Below, piece by piece: positions 24,278 to 35,100 of a stretch of 64,000 nucleotides of DNA. Numbering within the stretch: the first letter of the stretch is position 1; each line of letters opens with the position of its first letter. The notes under the pieces were generated by a model, which was given only the letters and a program-made list of their open reading frames with translations, searched no databases and was not told the origin of the DNA. The stretch is from Ovis canadensis (lineage: Eukaryota; Chordata; Mammalia; Artiodactyla; Bovidae), in the NCBI RefSeq assembly GCF_042477335.2, contig NC_091260.1, positions 49,123,001 to 49,187,000 of the forward strand, read 5' to 3'. A program made the position numbers and the translations under genes.

Positions 24278-25736
24278 TGGCCTTTAGGATGTTTGAAAAA
24301 TATGAATGAGCTGCTTTATGCTTAAAAGTTTGAGTTTTTCATGTAAAATCCCAGATTTCTACCTACTCTTGAAAAAGAAGAAAATCTGGCAAAACAAGAC
24401 CCGTAGCTGCCACTTTCCAAGCAGGTGGCTCTCCCCCATGCGAGGACACAGGGCCCTAGTTGGCACCTGCCTGTGTGATTTCTTCCCTCTTACCCGTCTG
24501 GCATTTACATTTGTGTTCTTCTATGTGTTGAGAGACAGCTCACCTAGTTTTGAAAATTAGCTCCTGAAATTCAATAAAAGGTATGCTTTCCTCTAAGGAA
24601 TAAGGCATTGGTGGAAAAAAGTAAGTTCTGACAGTGTTATCAGTCGGGAGGGAGTAGAGACAAGTTTCCTGTGTCCTCATTTTCTGTTCACTGGAAAGCT
24701 CTGTTCATGTGTTGCTCCAGCCTCCAGTCAGTCCCTTTGGTAGAGAAGTCAGATACTTGATGAGCATATTGATACTGTATGGCCTCAATGTCTTACTGAA
24801 GGTTTTCTGTGTAAATGTTGTAACAAAAAAGTCCTTTTTATCATCTTGGCTATTTTCAGCTAAGCCAGCCTTGGTGACAGTGACGTTGATTCTTCTGTTC
24901 CTGAGCACCCCGACCCTGACCCTCACAGACCTGCTCAGTGGAGTCCCTAATGGGATTGTTGGCACAGTGTGCTGTGCCTGCCCACTGGAACGGAATATCC
25001 CCGCCTGCTTGGGGGAACCTCTCACAGAGACCTTGGGCGGAGCTTGCCTCCCTGCCGCCCTGGTTGAGGCTGAAGCCAGGAGGGATTGAGTGATTTGCAT
25101 TCAGTCACACCATCACTAGTAATGGAGCCAGGGTGAAAGTCTTAAATCCACAGCATCCCCGTCCGGAGCCATCCTCAGGCGCCTCCATCCCCCACATGCC
25201 ACTTCATGGGACACTCTCCTCTTTTCTAGAACAAATGTCATCTTGTAGTGAGGAATCGATTTATTTCAAGATAATGTACAGACACTCCGTGAATATGGGC
25301 TGTGATTGTTTCAGTCATGGTATGGTCATGTTTGGTCTCTTTCCTCAGCTATTCCTGTGCACGCCACCTAACGTTAGCAACTGGCATTTTAGACATTCCA
25401 TGAATACATTTTCATTCTAATAAGTAAACTCAGCAACCCTGTGATTGATTAGGAAGTTATTCATCCAGAAACGAATGGCGAACACTTGAATTGTATGCTT
25501 GTCCCTCGTATTTGTTTGGTTAAGACTATGTGTGACAGTGCTCAGCAGTTAACAGGTGGCCATCTCGTCATTTGCTTTCACTAAGAAATGTGTTTCTTGA
25601 ATTCTCTTGTTAGTAGGCTCCAGTTTCTCAGATGTTCAATCACTGTGTTTTTTTCCCCCAATTTCCTGTTGCTCATATCTCTTCTCACATTTTTCTCTTT
25701 TGTTTATTCTGAAAGATTACTCAGTGTTTTAACTTT

Positions 25737-26172
25737 CATTCAGTTCAGTTCAGTCGCTCAGTCATGTCCGACTCTGCGACCCCATGAATTCCAGCACGCC
25801 AGGCCTCCCTGTCCATCGCCATCTCCCGGAGTTCACTCAGACTCACGTCCATCGGGTCCGTGATGCCATCCAGCCATCTCATCCTCTGTTGTCCCCTTCT
25901 CCTCTTGCCCCCAATCCCTCCCAGCATCAGAGTCTTTTCCAATGAGTCAACTCATTGCATGAGGTGGCCAGAGTACTGGAGTTTCAGCTTTAGCATCATT
26001 CCTTCCAAAGAAATCCCAGGGCTGATCTCCTTCAGAATGGACTGGTTGGATCTCCTTGCAGTCCAAGGGACCTCAAGAGTATTCTCCAACACCACAGTTC
26101 AAAAGCACCAATTCTGCGGCACTCAGCTTTCTTTACAGTCCAACTCCCACATCCATACATGACCACTGGAAA
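25737..26172 (-). mobile_element. BovB 3' fragment
   Basis: A 430-bp minus-strand BovB piece from the tail (TTCAGTTCAGTCGCTCAGTC) back to the region coding FELW and CESW motifs. It carries a frame disruption near the 'CTCAAGAGTATTCTCC' segment. Antisense to LIFR. Confidence 0.9.
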
Positions 26173-26838
26173 ACCACATTAGAAGTCTTTTAATATCAGC
26201 CATTGTATGTAATGTGTAAGAGCTATTTTTGTTTCTGATTATTCCTTTTTTATTGCATCCTCTTCTTGTTTTTATGACTGTGCCATGTGTACGTAGAGAA
26301 GACTAGAGGTGGTTTTCTGTTTGTTTTGTGTGTGTTTCTAGTTTTCCTGTTTCTCATATTATCCCTATTTCCTCTGGCAGTCATTTTTATTTTCCTCTTG
26401 GTGACACTTTTTATCCTGAATTTCTCTTTAACGATTTAGTCTTTGCTTATATGTTTTATGATCCTTAGTTGTCTATTCCAATATACAAATGAGGTAATAT
26501 TAGGTCTGACACGGAATTTTCAGCACACTTTGAGGACTTGTTGCTGGCAAGTTTCATTCAGTAACAGTGGACGGGAACATCGTTACTCGGAGGAATGCAT
26601 CAGGGTCAGTTGTGAAAGGCTTTCCTCTGACGGCCATGTCTTTGTTAGTGCTCTGTGTCCTCAGCGTTTTTTTGATGTTCTGCAGGGGGGACACTTCTGT
26701 TGGGAGTGGAGCGTAGGAGCATGTCAAAGTTGACTTATGCAACAGATCTTGGAATCCTTGAGCTTAGGCTCCATGAATCACTGCCCCCATCTTCATGCAG
26801 GCAGAGAGAACTTAAATGGTACCGCTATCCATCCAAGA

Positions 26839-26958
26839 GGGCTTCCCTGGTATCTCAGCTGGTAAAGAATCCACCTGTAATACAGGAGACCACGGTTCGA
26901 TTCCTGGGTTGGGAAGATTCCCTGGAGAAGGGATAGGCTACCTACTCCAATATTCTTG
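26839..26958 (+). mobile_element. Bov-tA SINE, left part (unit 1 of a three-SINE cluster)
   Basis: Begins GGGCTTCCCTGGTATCTCAG and stops at ATATTCTTGG, lacking the right half. Unit 2 follows at once. Confidence 0.88.
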
Positions 26959-27170
26959 GGCTTCCTAGGTAGCTCAGTTGGTAAAGAATCTGCCTTCAAT
27001 GTGGGAGACCTGAGTTCAATCCCTGGGTCAGGGAGATCCCCTGGAGTAGGACATGGTAACCCATTTCAGTATTCTTGCCTGGAAAATCTCCATGGACAGA
27101 GGAGCCTGGCAGGCTACAGGTCATGGGGTCATGAAGAGTCAGACGTGACTGAGCGACTAAGCACAGCACG
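26959..27170 (+). mobile_element. Bov-tA SINE (unit 2 of cluster)
   Basis: Full-length unit from GCTTCCTAGGTAGCTCAGTT to GAGCGACTAAGCACAGCA, abutting unit 1 directly. Confidence 0.88.
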
Positions 27171-27179
27171 TCATCCAGG

Positions 27180-27387
27180 GACTTCCCAGGTGGCTCAGTG
27201 GTAGAGAATTTGCCTGCCAGTCCAGGAGACATGGGTTCGATCCCTGGGCTGAAAAGATCCCCTGGAGTAGAACATTGCAACACACTCCAGTATTCTTGCC
27301 TGGGAAGTCCCATGGATGGAGGAGCCTGGCAGGCTGCAGTCCATAGGGTCACAAAGAATCACACGTGACTGAGTGAGTGAGCATGCA
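27180..27387 (+). mobile_element. Bov-tA SINE (unit 3 of cluster)
   Basis: Full-length unit from GACTTCCCAGGTGGCTCAGT to GAGTGAGTGAGCATGCA. The whole cluster is bracketed by the 11-bp direct repeat CTATCCATCCA at 26825-26835 and 27388-27398. Confidence 0.88.
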
Positions 27388-27504
27388 CTATCCATCCAGT
27401 GTTATTTTTCCACCAAATATAGTAGTCCTTTTTGACTTCTCTCTTCACCTTACATAATATACAAAATATGCTTATAGCACTTATATGTCTTTTAAATTTA
27501 CAAT

Positions 27505-27640
27505 TTAATCTTCACAACAGACTTAAAAGAAAGATACAGTTATCATCCCTACTTCACCGATGGGGAAACTGAAGCATGGAGTGGTTCAAGTTACATAGTA
27601 GGTACAGAAGCTGCGGTTCAGAACCTGTTTTTAACCACCA
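27505..27640 (-). repeat. MIR
   Basis: 'CATCCCTACTTCACCGATGG' then 'GGGAAACTGAAGCATGGAGT' and 'GAAGCTGCGGTTCAGAACCT' is the minus-strand order of MIR. Confidence 0.65.
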
Positions 27641-28179
27641 CCCTGCCCTGCCTATAATGGCTTGTAAGGTCCCCCATCTCTAGAACAGATCCTAAATCTG
27701 ATGGCCTCTCACCATCTCCTTTTAGAACCCTAGTCCTCACTGCTGATTATCTTATTTGGACATTGGTTCCTCAGCCTCCATTCTCCCGTAGAGTCTGTGC
27801 TCCATATAGAAGCGAGAGAAATCTTCCCAAAGTGCAGATGGAATCGTGGACCTCCCCTGATGGAAACACTCCAGTGGCTTATATCTCGACACCATAAAAG
27901 CACGTGTCCTTTAGATGACCTCAGGCTCTCTGTGGCCTGACCGGCCCACGTCCTCTCAGCCCCTCTTCCTGACTTTTGAACCTGGTAAGCGGTCCTCATC
28001 TTAGGGTCCTTGTATGTGCTCTTGCCACTCTTTCCCTGATCTTATCATGGCAGGCTTCTGGTCAGTCACATCCCAGCCCAGAGAATAGACCATCGCTCAC
28101 ACACTTCCGTGCACATCGACTTACTCTGGTTTTTAAAGTTTGTATCAGGACCTTAAATTTCTTCTTGTTTACTTATGTA

Positions 28180-28290
28180 TCTCCAGAACTAGCATCTAAG
28201 GTCCTCGATGGCAGGGACTTTGTCTGCCTCAGTTTCTGGTGTCTAGAGAGGGACCTGGTGCTGGGTAGGCTGACAGGTACCTCTGGGAGC
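28180..28290 (+). repeat. L2 3'-end fragment
   Basis: 'GTCCTCGATGGCAGGGACTT' followed by 'CTGCCTCAGTTTCTGGTGTC' is the usual L2 3' phrase. Flanking sequence back to about 27,700 is probably also L2. Confidence 0.55.
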
Positions 28291-28994
28291 TCTGGGGTTG
28301 AACAGCGCCTGCTTCTGATGCAGCCCCTCTATGCTGTTCACCAGGGCCAGTCACTGTTCGGCCTGTGCTTTCAGTTTTCAGCAGCTTCGGGTTGAAGCCT
28401 CGTTCACCAGTGGGCCCTTCCCGGCTAGAGCTGTTGGGGTGTTCGTTACGTCTCAGTCATTTGCGTGTCATTGGCAGTATCTTTGTCACATCTGCAGTCC
28501 TCCGTATGTGACTCGTGACCCTGCTATTTTCCTTAAACTGTCTAAAAGTACATGAAATAGAAACTTAACATCACAGTGGACATGGAAAAGAAAACCAGTA
28601 TTCTTGTACATAAGTGACTGTAAAAGTGTAATATATACTAATTAAAAATGCCATTGCATGTATCACTTAAAATTGTCAAGACCTTGGTTTTAGGCACTGC
28701 TTTTCTCTGTTCTGGAGGTACTGAGGGGTTGATAAATATGTGTTCTGTTGTAATCTTGAACTTGAAGCCTATCATTTGAAAGTTGACCCTATAACAGCTC
28801 CGGGAGCAGCAGCTGTGTCCGACTGGCATGTCCCCCCAAAGCCAGGCCAGCTGAGCCTAGTTGTCTCTCCATGGCTTTAAGGCGCAGCAGGTTTTGGTAT
28901 TTGTCAGTATCCATTTTCAGTGTTGATGTGCGCAGGATAAGGAGTGTCTTGAACCAGTCTGAGCGCCATTTGAAATCCTTTTCTCCTTACGCAG

Positions 28995-29155
28995 AACTGA
29001 TTGCAGCGCACAGATGATGGACATTTCTTTATGTTTGAAACGACCATCCTGGTTGGTGGACAGCAAGAGAGTGAGGATGACTTCACATTTCCAGTGGCTC
29101 TTATTAACAGCTGTGCTTCTGTATTTAACAAATCAAGTAAACAGCCAGAAAAAAA
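28995..29155 (+). CDS. LIFR: LIFR exon 2: end of 5' UTR, start codon, signal peptide (residues 1-48)
   Basis: Acceptor TTTTCTCCTTACGCAG ends at 28994; donor AAAAA|GTAAGT begins at 29156, after phase 1. Nineteen untranslated bases precede ATGATGG. The first ATG (29014) has C at -3 and A at +4. The second (29017) has A at -3 and G at +4, so the second is the stronger context. The peptide opens [13 protein letters not shown] and has a hydrophobic core around residues 28-38 ([11 protein letters not shown]), with cleavage expected near residue 44, as in the human protein. Confidence 0.96.
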
Positions 29156-32100
29156 GTAAGTGCATCAGAGTCAGAGGAGATGAACTGATTGCAGCGTCAT
29201 TACTGTTTAGATTAGGAAGTGATCTTGAGTCTATATTGGACCCTTCAGGTTGTGGTTAAACTTCATTTCTTTGTCATGTTTTAAAACGTACTTTTGGTTT
29301 ATTTTAAAAAGGCCCATAAAGAGATAGTTCTAAGTATTCTTTCCCCTTTAAAAAAGTAAGGTATGACTTCCTGTTGGAATAAAATAAAATTCACCCTTCT
29401 AGGATAAAGTTCTATTAGTTTTGATAAATGCATACAGTCATGTAACCACCTGCACAATCAAGACTCAGGGCAGATCCATCATTCCAGAAAATGCCCCTGT
29501 TCCTCCGCCGTGAGCCCCTCCCTGCCCTACCTCCAGCCGACACTGGCCTATTTTCTGTCTGTAATCTTGCCTTTCAGAATGTCACACAAGTGAAATCCAA
29601 ATATCTACTTTAAATTTTATATTTTTCATTTGTATCTTGTTTAAAAGCGTTAAGAATGTTTGTCGGTGTTACCTCGCTTACTGTACAAAGAACATTTTCA
29701 TCCTCTGCCTCTGAGCTTAGTTTTTATGTTATTTTCATAAACATACCTTTTCCCCCCCCCAAATTACTATTCAATAACATTGTTATGTTACTAATGATTT
29801 ATAATGTGTTTCTGATGTTTTTGTTTCCTATCTTATAGCTTTATAATTTATTGCTATAGTGAATATCATACCAATAATGTGTAAAAATTAAGGAGGAAGC
29901 CTTTCTAATAGATATTTATATAGAGAATCTGAGATAGAGTACCTTTTTTCACACTCTGATTGCTCTCCCTCCTTCTCTTTTCTCCCTGCTTCCATTTTTC
30001 CTCCCTATTTCCCTCCTTCTGTCCTCTCCTTTCTTTCTTTTCCATTGTCTTTTTAGAATGAGTTCTTCACTGTAGAGTGTTTATGTACTCCATGAGCCAG
30101 TGTGTGTCAGTCAGTACTGTTAGGACTAGAATCTTCTGAATTGCTTGTCACCTTTTAGTTGTTTAGGCCTACACAAAATGTCTATTTTCCAGAGACTCAT
30201 GTGAGTCTATTACCATGTATATGATATTCTTCGTAAAAACCTAAAGATTGGCTATGGGATTTCTGTATAGGTGGCAGTCTGGTAACAAGCTGTGAAGCAG
30301 TAGTAGTTAGGAGTGCTTAGAAGCTATGTTTGTGGTAGAAGAGATACACAGTTTTTATTTTTACTTAGAGTCTTAGAGTTACTTTAAAAAAATTTTTTTT
30401 TGTTTTTTTGCAAATGGGGTCACTGTAGATTAAAATTCTCCCAGGCCCTTTCTTGGTCCCTTCATTGAATCAGTACAGTCACTCCCTCTATTTATATTAG
30501 TTGCCTGGAAGTGGAATTTTTGAGGGAGGCCTAACCCCTAAGTGGTCTAGTGGTTGGCTCACTTTCATCAGTTTACTTGCTAGCTTCTTTAAACCAAAGC
30601 TACAAAAAAGAAATAGAAAACCAGTCACTTCCTGTGACTGCAGGTTCATCTCTGCATAAAGAACTTGGGCCCTCTGCAGACACATAGCTTGTACTTATAT
30701 CTGGGGATGGTTTTGACTTGTTGACCTTTACAGTACAGTTAAATTAATATGCGTTGTGTGTGTATGTGTGTTGTTTCTCCTTCTCCAGGTACTCCTCATG
30801 ATTTGAAGTGTGTAACTAACAATTTACAAGTGTGGGACTGTTCTTGGAGAGCACCTTCTGGAGCAGGTCGTGGTGCTTCTTATGAAGTTTGCATTGAGAA
30901 CCGGTAATGGAAATACTTTGGTTAATTTAAAGTTATAACCTAAAGGTTCCTTGTGTTTAATTTTAGAATATAAAGATTTTATTCTGGAAATTTTTTAAAG
31001 AAATTTAAAATCCTAGCTCTCTGTTTCCTAAAAAGGTGACTCTTAATTTCAGTCAGGGTGGAAACAAACCCTTCCCTTGGCCATGACTTTGATTCTTTTG
31101 TCGTGGGCATTTTGAGTATGGGACACGCTTCTCATGGGCTGTGGGTTCTGATAAGCTGTGGGAAAGCTTGACTGGTCTGTCCTAGACTAATGCCTGCCTG
31201 TATCAGAGAGGTTCAAGTTCAGATTCCAATAGAACATGTCAGTAGTGGCAGTTTAGTAGACAGGCATTTACTCTCACGTAAAAGGTCCGGGGTGAGCAGT
31301 TCAAGGCTGACATGGGTGCACGTGGCCGCGAGAGACCCAGTCTCCTGTTTCCCGTGGTGCTCGGCCGTCCTCAGCGTGTGGTCTCCTGGTTCAAGGTGCT
31401 GCTCCAGGGTGGCTGTCATGTCTGCATTCCAGGAAGCAGGAAGGACAGGAAGGATGATTTTCTTCAGAGACTCCCTGAAGAGGTGTCTGCCTCCGTCTCA
31501 CTGGCAGAACTTCATCCAGTGGCCAAACCTATTTGCATGAGAGGCTGGGTGATGTGTTCTCAGAGCTGATGGCAATGTGCCTGAGTAAACCTGGGGTAAT
31601 GTCACTCAGGGGAGTGGGGAGGTGGGTGCTAGGAGGCAAGCGGCAGGTTCTGTCACACCACCTTACCCTCTCTTGCAGTAGCTACAAGTCCCGGGGCCTG
31701 CAGTGGAAGCCCTCAGGGTGTCTGCAGGCCGGAGCACTCTGCATGCTCCTCCCTGACCCCGGCAGGCCTCAGAGCTGTTTCACGATGCCAGAGAAGTTCG
31801 GTGCAGAGCTCCAGGCACCAGTGTGCTGATGAGCGGTCCTGCTGTAAAGAGACATAAATGTGGATTTAAGTACACTCGGGTTTTTTCCCAGTGCATGTAG
31901 ATTTATCGAGCATTAGTTGTGTTGTGCTCGTTCATCAGCCAAGTTGAGCTTGGTTTTGTTGCAGAGACAGCCCTCAGGTTTTATATCGTTGTTTTCTGCA
32001 GTGAAAATAAAGGATTACTCTTGGCTTGTGTCTTGTGTCTATCATGGGGTCATCTGGCATCTCTGCCCCTTGTCCTGCCCTCAGGGACCCAGGCCAGGGG

Positions 32101-35100
32101 ACCCTCATCTTTTAATGCACTGGGACGGGGCAGAAGGGGATCACGGCCTTTCAGAGCTTCCTTCCTGACATGAGAGATGTGACTTCCACTCAGTTTCTCC
32201 ATGAACAGTGTCACATGGCTGTGCCTCGCTTCAGAGGAGCAGGGAAGGGCCATCTTCCTTTGAACCCAGAAGGGGAGAATCTGAAAAATCTGGTAAATCA
32301 CACTAATAACCACTGCAGGCCCTACAGAGAGGAAGTTATCCTGGCCCCAGGAGTTCACAGGAAGCAGATCATAACAATGCTGTGGATTAAGTGCTGATGG
32401 AAATTGTCTGTGACGGTCTGAGGGAGCACTGACTAAGGAGTATGAGGTCCAGAGAGGCTGTCAGAAGCATGGTTGTGGAGTGGGAATACTCAATATGCTC
32501 AGCAGAAATAGGACAGAAAGCCATTCCAGCCGGGGAGGATATTGGGTACAATGGTATCAAAGTGTGAAAAGCCTGATTTATAGAATTCAGGTGGTTTTGT
32601 GTTGCTGGCACATAAAGAAACCTCACAAATGAGGTTGAGAGGAGGCGAGCCGACCCTTTCAAGTCCTTAGTCCTAAGTGAGTAATGTGAGGAAGCCTATG
32701 CGGAACAGGGCGGGGATGCAGGAGGCACGCAAAGTCCTTTTGCTTGAATTAAAGTTTTTATGCGAAGTTAAAAATGTATGTGAATAACAGAGCATGTAAA
32801 CATGCCCTGTAAAGATACAAAAGCCCATGGAACCACAGAGAAAAAACTCACTTTTGTCTGAGAGGTAATGGGTGGGAACTAGAAGCTCTTTGCAAGCAGA
32901 GCTGATGAGAACATTTTGTATGACTGAACCGTGAGCCAAGACAGCGGAGCAGACAGGCTGAGTTGAAGTCGCAGTGATGGGAACCCTGTGATGCTGTGGT
33001 CCACAAGTGGGCGACAGGTGTGTGAGGTGGGGGACAAGCCTGCCCAGAGAAAGTTGGGGTGGGGCTTTGAAGTACATGCTGAAATCCTAAGATTCTGGAG
33101 AGAATCATCTCTGCTCACTCTGTTTACTTTCTGATTCAATCTGGTTAGTTTTACTACCACTACATTGATGGACTGACCACTTTCCTCTCTTTTTTCAGTC
33201 TTGAAATGCAATATGACCTGTCATATTTTTGTACACAAAAGAACATGAAGTATTTTTCAGTGCGTCTTTTGTCAATCAAGTTTTTATGAAAATTGCACTG
33301 AAGTTTATCTGCTAATTGAATTTTGATTTCTTATATTTCAGGTCCCGTTCTTGTTATCAATTGGAGAAAAATAGTAAAATCCCACCTCTTTTACCTGGTG
33401 ATTATGAAATAACAGTAAACCCTTTATATGAGTTTGGAAGTTCCAAAAGTAAATTCATACTAAATGAAAAAAACGTTTGTAAGTATTTGAAAAGAAAATT
33501 GATTTGAAAATATCTCAGAATGGTGACTTTGTTAGTATTGTAATGCTCTATAGCTGACAGAAATGTACCGTTCTTCGATATATGTTGTTATACTAATACT
33601 CCCATGTGCCCAGTGATCTCACTTACAACTCTGGAGCACAGGCAAGATCACGATGAAAGCAAACTCTTCCTCTGGCCAAGCAGATAGGTGCTGCAGAGGC
33701 TAAGGTCCTTCCCGCAGTTGGAAACTTTCCTCTTCCCCATCTGCTTTGTTGATTTCTGCACGCCTTTCAGAATTCTTCAGCCGTCTCAAGGAACTAAGTC
33801 TTTGACCATCCCTGCCCAGAGGAGACCCCATTCCTTTTGGCAGTCTGTATTTCTCTTTTGTGGCATTTCTCACAATTGCATAAATAATTTATTATGTAAG
33901 TAGGTGCTCCCCGTGTGTTTCCCTTATAAGAAAATAGGCTCCCCAAGGGCAGAGACTCTGTCTTTTGCCGCTAGTGTCTGGTCCAGTGCCTTGCACTTCG
34001 CCGGTATCTTTTACAGATGTGTTGACCCAATACCTAGGATATAATGCTTCGAGCTGGGTGGAAACATGAATAAACCCAGGCTGATGGAAATGGAAATTTT
34101 TCTGTATAGTGAGATCTTAAAAACCCTAGTTGTCTTGACTCTTTTAATAGTTGGCTAAACACCTGTATTGCCTTCTGACAACTATTATGGGATGGTGTTA
34201 TAATGATATTATAGAGAGTCTTACAGGGACAACTTACGCTGAAGTAGGGGAAAGAAAATACAAGTGATCTGGCCAGTTTTACAGACAGAATGCATGTTTG
34301 GAGTGGTCTGTGTCTGAGATAGCACAGATTTTGAAATGATAATAACAAGCATGCTGTCCAAGAATTTAGAACCTGTCTCATTTTCTCTTCTGGCTGGTCT
34401 GGGGAAAGTGCTATTTAAGGCTGTCTTCAAGTAAAAGAGAGAAGAGCCATGTTTGTTATTTTCTTTCTGTAGTTATACATGAGATCCATGTGAGATTATT
34501 TTGTATAGATCAGCCATGATGCCAGTACCTGCAGAGAAATATTGTTAATACTTGTATTTTGTTAAATAGTGTTAATTACATGTATTTTCTCTCTCTGTGT
34601 GTGTATATATATATAAACAGTAAAGTTTATATTACTTTATAATAGGCTTACCATACTATATAGAGTTTCAAGTTATTATGTAAATCTCCATTTTTATAGG
34701 TTGCATAATATTCCATTGAATGGAGGTACCATAATTACACTTTGTCATTGATTTTTTTTAGCAAATTATATTTTATTTTTAGCAAGTTATATTTTATTTT
34801 TTAGCTTATTATACTACTTATTATAATCAAATGTGTGTGTGTTAGTCAGTTGCGTCTGACACTGCAACCCCATGGACTGAAGACCACCAGGATCCTCTGT
34901 TCATGGGATTCTGTGGGCAAAAATACTGGAATGCATAGACATTCCCTTCTCCAGGGGATCTTCCTGACCCAGAGATTGAACCCAGATCCCTTGCATTGCT
35001 GGCAGATTCTTTACCATCTGAGCCACTAGGGAAGCCTCATTTTCTCATTTTAAACAGAGGCTTTGTAAAGCTGAACTAGATTGATGTCTTTTTTTTTCCC

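Larger units (their letters stand above)
5381..28994 (+). other. LIFR: LIFR intron 1
   Basis: This 23.6-kb interval runs between the exon 1 donor and the exon 2 acceptor. I found no coding exon with family resemblance in it. It carries three BovB fragments, one BovB/Bov-A tail, several Bov-tA/Bov-A2 SINEs, L1, L2, MIR and DNA-transposon fossils (listed separately) and a CR1/L3-like element near 16.3-16.7 kb. Stretches such as 5,700-7,000, 9,200-10,800, 12,550-13,190, 22,720-24,060 and 24,280-25,730 hold nothing I can name. Alternative promoters or enhancers may sit here but cannot be read from sequence alone. Confidence 0.7.

Noticed and set aside
24705..25100. Opposed frames of 126 and 131 codons
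   Set aside because: No recognisable domain, no splice or promoter context, and both strands are equally open, which argues for chance.
26839..27387. Tandem SINE trio as a satellite array
   Set aside because: Units differ substantially from one another and the first is truncated, so these look like separate SINE copies rather than satellite amplification.
31190..33211. Several frames of 80-134 codons in intron 3, considered as a processed pseudogene
   Set aside because: I could not match any to a known protein and they switch frame and strand without pattern; left as unassigned intron.
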